From NCBI GenBank assembly GCA_036403155.1, contig DASWRM010000070.1:1-64000 (forward strand): a stretch of 64,000 nt of DNA. The letters are read 5' to 3'. How positions within the stretch are numbered: the first letter of the stretch is position 1; each line of letters begins with the position of its first letter. The notes under the pieces are model-generated. The model was not told the origin of the DNA. It made no database searches and saw only the letters and a list, made by a program, of their open reading frames with translations. The translations under genes and the position numbers were made by a program. This document shows positions 59,168 to 64,000 of this stretch, piece after piece. This stretch comes from Gaiellales bacterium. Lineage in GTDB: Bacteria > Actinomycetota > Thermoleophilia > Gaiellales > JAICJC01.

Positions 59168-59245
59168 CGGCTGCAGGATCGGCCGGCGCCGCGCCGACTT
59201 GAGGAGCCGGGCAGTTCACCCTTCTGCGCCGCGCGGCGGCGGCCG

Positions 59246-60241
59246 ATGCAGAGGCTGATGCGATCGCTCGTGATCATCGGGCTCGCGCTGGCGGCCGCGG
59301 TCGCGTCGGCGCCGGCGGCCCAGGCGCGGCCCGCGGTGGCTGCTGCCGGCCCCTCGCCGCTGTGCGGAGCTCTCACCGGCGCTCCGGTGGATGTCCGCCA
59401 CGTGCTGGTCGTGGTGATGGAGAACCACAGCTACCGCGACGTGATCGGCCCGCGCGGCTCGGCCGTGGCCGCGCACGCACCCTTCATCAACCGCACGCTG
59501 AAGCGGGGGTGCGGCCTGGCGACGGCCTACCGCGCGGTCACGCATCCGTCGCTGCCGAACTACCTTGCGCTGGTTGCCGGCACCCGCGGCGGAATCGCCA
59601 CCGACTGCACATCGTGCACGAGCGCGGCGCCGACCCTCTTCGAACGGCTCGCTGCGGCCGGGCGCGGCTGGCGCGTCTGGGCCGAGTCGATGCCGGGCCG
59701 CTGCTCGCAGGCCGCGTCATCGGGCGAGTATCTGAAGCGGCACAACCCGGCCACCTACTTCCCGGCGATCGCCGCCGGCTGCGCCCGCTGGGACGTCCCG
59801 ATGGGCGGCGCGACCGGCCGGTTCGCGAGGGCCCTGTCAGGCGGCCCGCTTCCGGCCTACGGGATGGTGGTGCCCAACGCGTGCAACGACATGCACGACT
59901 GCTCGGTGGCCACGGGCGACCGGTGGCTCGCACGGTGGGTCCCGAGGATCGCGGCCACGCCGTCCTACCAGGCGGGTCACACGGTGGTGTTCGTGGTCTG
60001 GGACGAGGGCGAGGGGGGCGGGTATGGCGGCGAGAACTGCCTGCGCGCGGTCTCGGACGAGAGCTGCCACGTCGCGGCGCTCGTGCTCAGCGAGCACACG
60101 CGCCCGGGCACCCGGTCGTCCGAGGTGGTGTCGCACTACTCCGTGCTCCGCGCGGCCCAGGCGCTGCTCGGTTCCAGGCCGTTTCTCGGCAAGGCGCGGA
60201 CGGCGCCTTCGCTGCGCGCCGCATTCGGCCTCGGCGGGTAG
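59246..60241 (+). CDS. Secreted phosphoesterase (AcpA/PLC family)
   Basis: A 331-residue exported enzyme. The signal peptide ends near AQA (MQRLMRSLVIIGLALAAAV start). The segment VLVVVMENHSYRDVIG is the family's metal/nucleophile region with conserved Glu-Asn-His, followed by THPSLPNYLALVAG, PNACNDMHDC and VFVVWDEGEGGGYGGE. This is the PF04185 layout of phospholipase C and acid phosphatases. Several Cys pairs may form disulfides. It is divergent from the glycosidase-like lipoprotein and close to the TetR operon. Confidence 0.84.
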   Translation: MQRLMRSLVIIGLALAAAVASAPAAQARPAVAAAGPSPLCGALTGAPVDVRHVLVVVMENHSYRDVIGPRGSAVAAHAPFINRTLKRGCGLATAYRAVTHPSLPNYLALVAGTRGGIATDCTSCTSAAPTLFERLAAAGRGWRVWAESMPGRCSQAASSGEYLKRHNPATYFPAIAAGCARWDVPMGGATGRFARALSGGPLPAYGMVVPNACNDMHDCSVATGDRWLARWVPRIAATPSYQAGHTVVFVVWDEGEGGGYGGENCLRAVSDESCHVAALVLSEHTRPGTRSSEVVSHYSVLRAAQALLGSRPFLGKARTAPSLRAAFGLGG

Positions 60242-60245
60242 CGAT

Positions 60246-60274
60246 TTGCATAGTTAGTAAGCGTTCACTAACCT
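60246..60274 (+). promoter_or_regulatory. TetR operator inside a leaderless promoter
   Basis: TTGCAT (60246-60251), a 17-nt spacer and TAACCT (60269-60274) form the promoter, and the ATG at 60282 follows the -10 by 7 nt. The palindrome GTTAGT-N8-ACTAAC (60253-60272) fills the spacer and overlaps the -10, the expected place for autorepression by the TetR protein. Confidence 0.7.
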
Positions 60275-60281
60275 GCGCTGC

Positions 60282-60902
60282 ATGGCAGTTGCACCACGTC
60301 AGCGGCTCACCCACGACGCGCGCCACGCGATGATCCTCGCGGCCGCCCGCACCGTCTTTGCGAAGCACGGTTTCCACGGTGCGAGCACCGCCGAGATCGC
60401 CCGGCTCGCGGACTGCTCGGAGCCGATGCTCTACAAGCATTTCGCCTCGAAGCAGGCGCTGTTCGCGGCTGTTCTGGTCGACGCGACCGAGCAGCTGAAG
60501 GAGCGCATCCACGCCATGCTCGAGGGCCACGGCACGGGGCTCGAGCAGATGGTGCAGATGGTCGGCCCCCTGGCCAACGACCCGGTCATGATCGAGGTGT
60601 CGCGCCTGCGCATGCTGGCGATCACGCTCGCCCACGAGCCCGAGATCCGGTCGGCACTGGCGGCCAGCGTCAGCGAGATGCGGCGCCGGGTGGTCGGCTC
60701 CGTGCGGCAGATGCAGGAGATGGGAACGGCCCGGAGGGACATCGATCCCGACCAGATCGGCTGGCTGTGGCTCGGCTTCATCCTGGCCGCCGGCTTCCGC
60801 ATGGCGATCGAGGGCCCCGGCGCCGCGGAGCAGCTTCCCGAAATTCCCCAGACACTGATCGCGCTGCTGCGCGTGAACGATGACAAGGAGGTGGACGGAT
60901 GA
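60282..60902 (+). CDS. TetR-family repressor of the exporter operon
   Basis: A 206-residue regulator with a typical helix-turn-helix (AARTVFAKHGFHGASTAEIARLA then CSEPMLYKHFASKQALFAAV, about residues 18-65). The ligand-binding half contains many Met and Leu. It is followed by a DHA2 exporter with an ATGA overlap, so it represses its own operon through the palindrome upstream. The inducer is likely an exported toxic compound. Confidence 0.9.
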   Translation: MAVAPRQRLTHDARHAMILAAARTVFAKHGFHGASTAEIARLADCSEPMLYKHFASKQALFAAVLVDATEQLKERIHAMLEGHGTGLEQMVQMVGPLANDPVMIEVSRLRMLAITLAHEPEIRSALAASVSEMRRRVVGSVRQMQEMGTARRDIDPDQIGWLWLGFILAAGFRMAIEGPGAAEQLPEIPQTLIALLRVNDDKEVDG

Positions 60903-62437
60903 CGAAGGACCATCCAAACCACAAGTGGTGGACGCTGTTCGCCATGTGCTTCGCGCTGTTCATGATCATGCTCGACAACACCGTGGTGAACGTCGCGCTG
61001 CCGACGATCCAGCGGTCGCTGCACATCAGCAATCCCGAGAATCTCGAGTGGACCGTCAACGCCTACGTGCTCACGTTCGCCGCGCTGATCCTGCTCGGTG
61101 GCAAGCTCGGCGACCGGTTCGGCCGTAAACGGATCTTCATCCTCGGCCTGGCCATCTTCACCGTCTCGTCTGCAGCCTGTGCGCTGGCGACGACCGATAC
61201 GCAGCTGATCGTGTTCCGTGCTCTGCAGGGTGTCGGCGGTGCGTTCCTCAACCCGCTGTCGCTCTCGATCCTCGTGGCCGCGTTCCCCCGCAAGCAGCTG
61301 CCGACGGCGATCGGCATCTGGGCCGGCATCTCCGGGCTCGGGCTTGCAATCGGGCCGCTGCTCGGCGGGTTCCTGACCGAGAACGTCTCCTGGTCGGCGG
61401 TGTTCTGGATCAACGTTCCGATCGGCATCCTCGCCGCCGCGGTGGCGGTGTGGGCGGTCGCTGAGTCGAGCGACACGACCACCAGGTCGCTCGATCTGCC
61501 GGGCGTGGTGCTCGTCACCGGGGGTCTGTTCACGCTGACGTGGGCGCTGATCAAGACCAGCAGCCACTCCTGGACGGGGCCCTACACGCTCGGGTTCCTC
61601 GCGCTCACCGTCGCGCTGCTGGGTGGGTTCATCTGGCGGGAACGCACCACCGCCGAGCCGATGCTGCCGATGCGCTTCTTCAGCTCCCGCGTGTTCTCGG
61701 CCTCGAGCACCGTCGTGCTGTTCGTCGGCTTTGCGATGTTTGGGATCTTCTACTTCGTCACGCTGTACTTCCAGAACGTGCTCGGCTACTCGGCCCTCGA
61801 GGCGGGGGTGCGGTCGCTGCCGATGACGATGATGGTCATCTTCGTGGCCCCGATCGCCGGTCGGCTGAGCGGGAAGATCCAGCCGCGCTTCCAGATGACG
61901 GTCGGCATGCTGATGATGACCGCCGGCCTGCTCGAGCTCTCGCGGCTCGATGTCAACAGCTCCTACAACATGATCTGGCCGGCGTACATCATTGCCGGGG
62001 CCGGGATCGCCATGACGATGCCGGCGGTGTCCGCGGCCGGGATGGCGGCCGTCGACCAGGCCAAGGCGGGCGTCGCGTCGGGCGTGATCAACGCCTCGCG
62101 GCAGGTGGGTGGCGCGCTCGGCGTGGCGGTGCTCGGCGCCGTCGTGTCTGTACGGGTCAGCAACGTCTGGACGCACGGAGACCAGCTGGTGCCGCTTGTG
62201 ACCGGCGGCCAGGGCGCCAAGATCCATGCAGCCGCGCTGCAAGCGCACATGTCGCCCCAGGCGGCGGCGGCGCTGCAGGCGGAAGCTCTGCGGGCGTTCG
62301 TGCACGGGGTGCAGGGGGCCATGCTGGTGGGTGCCGTGTTCTCGTTCGCTGCAGCGATGACCGCGTTCTTCGGCCTGCGCCACGCGCCGATCGCCCAGCA
62401 TGCGGGCGACCAGGCGCCGGTGATGGTCGAGGCGTAG
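60899..62437 (+). CDS. DHA2-family multidrug exporter
   Basis: A 512-residue, fourteen-helix MFS exporter. Motifs include MLDNTVVNVALPTIQRS (motif D1), LLGGKLGDRFGRKRIF (motif A) and GPLLGGFLTENVSWSAVFWINVPIG (motif C). Helices 9-14 are well formed, with VAPIAGRLSGKIQPRF between halves. It is translationally coupled to the TetR gene. It is a paralogue of the exporter at 13.8-15.2 kb, which has a different regulator site. Confidence 0.9.
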   Translation: MTKDHPNHKWWTLFAMCFALFMIMLDNTVVNVALPTIQRSLHISNPENLEWTVNAYVLTFAALILLGGKLGDRFGRKRIFILGLAIFTVSSAACALATTDTQLIVFRALQGVGGAFLNPLSLSILVAAFPRKQLPTAIGIWAGISGLGLAIGPLLGGFLTENVSWSAVFWINVPIGILAAAVAVWAVAESSDTTTRSLDLPGVVLVTGGLFTLTWALIKTSSHSWTGPYTLGFLALTVALLGGFIWRERTTAEPMLPMRFFSSRVFSASSTVVLFVGFAMFGIFYFVTLYFQNVLGYSALEAGVRSLPMTMMVIFVAPIAGRLSGKIQPRFQMTVGMLMMTAGLLELSRLDVNSSYNMIWPAYIIAGAGIAMTMPAVSAAGMAAVDQAKAGVASGVINASRQVGGALGVAVLGAVVSVRVSNVWTHGDQLVPLVTGGQGAKIHAAALQAHMSPQAAAALQAEALRAFVHGVQGAMLVGAVFSFAAAMTAFFGLRHAPIAQHAGDQAPVMVEA

Positions 62438-62448
62438 GGATTCCGGTG

Positions 62449-62478
62449 GCCGGGTCAGCCCCGGGGGGCTGACCCGGC
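62449..62478 (+). terminator. Perfect hairpin sharing the repeat core
   Basis: GCCGGGTCAGCCCC (62449-62462) and GGGGCTGACCCGGC (62465-62478) form a 14-bp stem with a GG loop, twelve bases after the exporter stop. The arm is the same sequence that starts each 45-bp unit at 33.3 and 35.4 kb. It probably terminates the exporter mRNA. Confidence 0.75.
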
Positions 62479-62547
62479 AGGCTGGCACCCGGCACGCCTG
62501 GTCCCCCCCATGTGATGTCCCTCCGCGGCGGTGCCGGAGCTGCCCTC

Positions 62548-62553
62548 TACGCT
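62548..62553 (+). promoter_or_regulatory. -10 element TACGCT
   Basis: TACGCT lies 7 nt before the GTG at 62561 and supports that start over the in-frame GTG at 62531. Confidence 0.4.
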
Positions 62554-62560
62554 CCGGTGC

Positions 62561-63493
62561 GTGGCACGCCGCACGAACCTGACGCTGCTCGCCGCGCTGG
62601 GCGTCGCCTTCGCCTCGGGAGTGCTCAGCCTCTGGGTGGGCGATGCGCGCGCGTGGGCCGTCACCTGGGCGCATGGGGCCGCGGGGTTTGCGGTGCTGCT
62701 GCTCGTCCGCTGGAAGCTCCCGATCGTCCGGCGGGGGCTGGCGCGCCGGCGCGGCGAGTCGGGCGGCTCGGTCGTGGCCGGCGCCGTCGCGGTCGGGATG
62801 TTGATCACCGGCGTCGGACACTCGCTCGGCGTGCGCGACGCCGGCCCGGTCACCGTGCTTGGGTTGCACATCGCGCTTGCGGTCGCACTCGTCCCGCTGC
62901 TCGGCCTGCACGTCGTCGCCCACCCGCAGCGGCCGCGTCGCGGCGACCTCACCCGCGCGGGATTCCTGCGGCTCGCCGGCGTGACGGCCGCGGCGCTGAC
63001 CGCGAAGGCGCTGTTCGAAGGGACGGTCGGCACCTCACGGGCGGCGACCGGGTCGCTGCGCCAGGCGCTGCCCTCGCCGACCTCGTGGCTCGACGACACC
63101 GCGCCCGACGTCGACCGGCAGGAATGGGCGGCCCGGCTGGCGGGCCTTCCCGTGCGGTCGGTGACCTGCGCGCTCGACTGCACCAGCGGCTGGTACAGCG
63201 TGAACCGCTGGGCCGGCGTTGCCGTCGCCGACCTGCTGGGTGCCCTCCCGACCGGGACGCGCAGCGTCCTCGTCCGGTCGCACACCGGCTACACGCGCCG
63301 GTTCGCCGTCTCGGAACTGGAAGGCATGCTGCTGGCCACGCATCTCGACGGCGTGCCGCTCGGTCCGGGCAACGGCGCCCCGGCCCGGCTCGTCGCCCCC
63401 GGGCGTCGCGGGTTCTGGTGGGTGAAGTGGGTCAGCAGCGTGGAGCCGAGCACGCGTCCCGCGTGGTGGCAGCTGCCGTTCCCGCTCGGCTGA
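62561..63493 (+). CDS. Membrane-anchored molybdopterin oxidoreductase (sulfite oxidase-like) with heme-b-like anchor
   Basis: A 310-residue protein. The first about 125 residues hold four hydrophobic segments with well-spaced His residues (38, 87, 103, 117, 121), suggesting b-type heme ligands. The C-terminal domain resembles sulfite-oxidase-type molybdenum cofactor proteins: CALDCTSGWYSVNRWAGV with Cys207 as the likely Mo ligand, VRSHTGYTRRF and WWVKWVSSVEP. It looks like a YedYZ-type pair joined in one chain. A twin-arginine signal is not evident, so topology is uncertain. The Mo domain is short compared with YedY. Confidence 0.75.
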   Translation: MARRTNLTLLAALGVAFASGVLSLWVGDARAWAVTWAHGAAGFAVLLLVRWKLPIVRRGLARRRGESGGSVVAGAVAVGMLITGVGHSLGVRDAGPVTVLGLHIALAVALVPLLGLHVVAHPQRPRRGDLTRAGFLRLAGVTAAALTAKALFEGTVGTSRAATGSLRQALPSPTSWLDDTAPDVDRQEWAARLAGLPVRSVTCALDCTSGWYSVNRWAGVAVADLLGALPTGTRSVLVRSHTGYTRRFAVSELEGMLLATHLDGVPLGPGNGAPARLVAPGRRGFWWVKWVSSVEPSTRPAWWQLPFPLG

Positions 63494-64000
63494 TCAGGAG
63501 ATCAGCTTGATCTTGTAGATCGCGGTCGGCCCGCTGATCGGGCCGGTCGAGCCGTTCGGCAGGTTCGCGGTCGCCTCGATCAGGATTCCCTTGATCTCGC
63601 CGCCGCCCCACGACGTGATGAAGAAGTACGCGAAGCCGACGATGCGGACGTCCTTCTTCCCGTTCGGGAACGCGCTCGAGCCGGATCCGGCGTCGACGAC
63701 GATCGGCACCTCCACCAGCCGCGGCGAGTCGGGCTTGATGATCGTCGAGAGCCCGCCGTTGGGGTCGGTGCGAACCACCTGGTCGAACGTGTCGGAGTTC
63801 GAGCCGATCCGCTGATCCATGCCCTGGTCGGTCGGCCCGGTGGCCACGCCCGGCTGCGTCGGCACCGTGTCGCCGACGTGCAGCGTGCACGGGTCGGTGC
63901 TGCCACCGAGCAGGTCGCTCCAGTCGCGCGCGCCCGTGCCGGGCGTGCAGCCGTTCTGCTCGGACGGCAGCTGCAGGGCGCCGTAGTTGCCCGTCGTCCC
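63494..64000 (-). CDS. TadG-like pilus assembly protein, 3' part only
   Basis: At least 168 residues are visible, and the gene continues beyond the window edge. The readable part begins GTTGNYGALQLPSEQNGC and contains HVGDTVPTQPGVATGPTDQG, VPIVVDAGSG and VRIVGFAYFFITSWGG, a pattern found in the extracytoplasmic part of TadG/TadE-like Flp-pilus proteins (GNFG..., GPT-Q-G-, GFA-FF). A Cys pair is present (NGC and DPC). The stop at 63494 abuts the stop of the convergent oxidoreductase. A Tad locus probably lies beyond 64.0 kb. Confidence 0.7.
   Translation of the reverse strand, partial: GTTGNYGALQLPSEQNGCTPGTGARDWSDLLGGSTDPCTLHVGDTVPTQPGVATGPTDQGMDQRIGSNSDTFDQVVRTDPNGGLSTIIKPDSPRLVEVPIVVDAGSGSSAFPNGKKDVRIVGFAYFFITSWGGGEIKGILIEATANLPNGSTGPISGPTAIYKIKLIS

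Noticed and set aside
57560-60241. Open frame of about 890 codons on the plus strand
   Set aside because: Only the last 331 codons (from 59246) encode the phosphoesterase with a signal peptide; the rest is antisense to the glycosidase-like lipoprotein.

Overview
This window is 64 kb of very GC-rich DNA (roughly 70 percent by eye) with densely packed genes on both strands. Many starts are GTG, and 4-base ATGA or GTGA overlaps are common inside operons. There is no rRNA, tRNA, CRISPR array, transposase or phage gene. The gene content points to an actinobacterium, and my best guess is a member of the Thermoleophilia (Solirubrobacterales or Gaiellales type): MMPL exporter, Rpf-like wall hydrolase, DUF4395 protein, a mycothiol-type AdhC/MBL pair, TadG-like pilus protein, and many -10 hexamers (TANNNT) 6-10 nt from the start codon, as expected for leaderless mRNAs. 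The class assignment is inference; no phylogenetic marker is present.

Layout. 0.1-15.9 kb: MFS exporter and HD hydrolase (divergent), a DUF294/CBS signalling protein with a DnaQ-like exonuclease, a Thr/Val-repeat membrane protein, a YgjP-like metalloprotease, an MFS and an MMPL exporter, a PAP2-flippase fusion, a peptidoglycan amidase overlapping glycerol kinase, and a divergent TetR/DHA2-exporter pair around a clear operator. 16-21 kb: two thioredoxin-fold proteins divergent from an unusual trimethylamine-dehydrogenase-like flavoprotein that carries an ETF-alpha FAD domain at its C terminus, then a flavin disulfide-reductase-like enzyme. 21-27.6 kb: a minus-strand run of amine oxidase, Ca2+/cation exchanger, GNAT, methyltransferase, unknown membrane-anchored protein, aldose epimerase and RsgA. 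28-33 kb: Rpf-like protein with a probable CTG start, a GAF-PAS-PAS-GGDEF-EAL protein, a secreted beta-helix protein and an Nfu-type Fe-S protein.

33-38 kb is the most repeat-rich part. Adenine deaminase is bracketed by two nearly identical direct repeats of 322 and 277 bp that differ by one 45-bp tandem unit. Each 45-bp unit contains an imperfect palindrome, and the same core sequence recurs as a perfect terminator-like hairpin at 62.4 kb. An amino-acid/purine-type permease precedes the second repeat. 38-42 kb: reverse transsulfuration genes (CBS, cystathionine gamma-lyase/synthase) with a YcaQ-like protein between them. 42-51 kb: membrane hydrolase, DUF4395-thioredoxin fusion, MarR-ABC exporter operon divergent from Lon, a 2-oxoglutarate oxygenase and a short arylamine N-acetyltransferase.

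51-64 kb: a D-aminopeptidase (M55) and a DUF6624 gene share one symmetric -10 element. A nitroreductase/methyltransferase pair diverges from an AdhC-MBL-cupin operon that fits thiol-dependent formaldehyde/nitrosothiol handling. Then come a PilZ protein, a lipoprotein glycosidase, a secreted phosphoesterase, a TetR/DHA2-exporter operon with a palindromic operator between -35 and -10, a membrane heme/molybdopterin oxidoreductase, and the 3' end of a TadG-like pilus gene that runs off the window.

Taken together this is a chromosomal housekeeping and accessory region of a free-living, probably soil, aerobe with much efflux, redox and c-di-GMP signalling capacity. The items most worth a second look are the TMADH-ETF fusion at 16.9 kb and the paired repeats around adenine deaminase at 33.1-35.5 kb.
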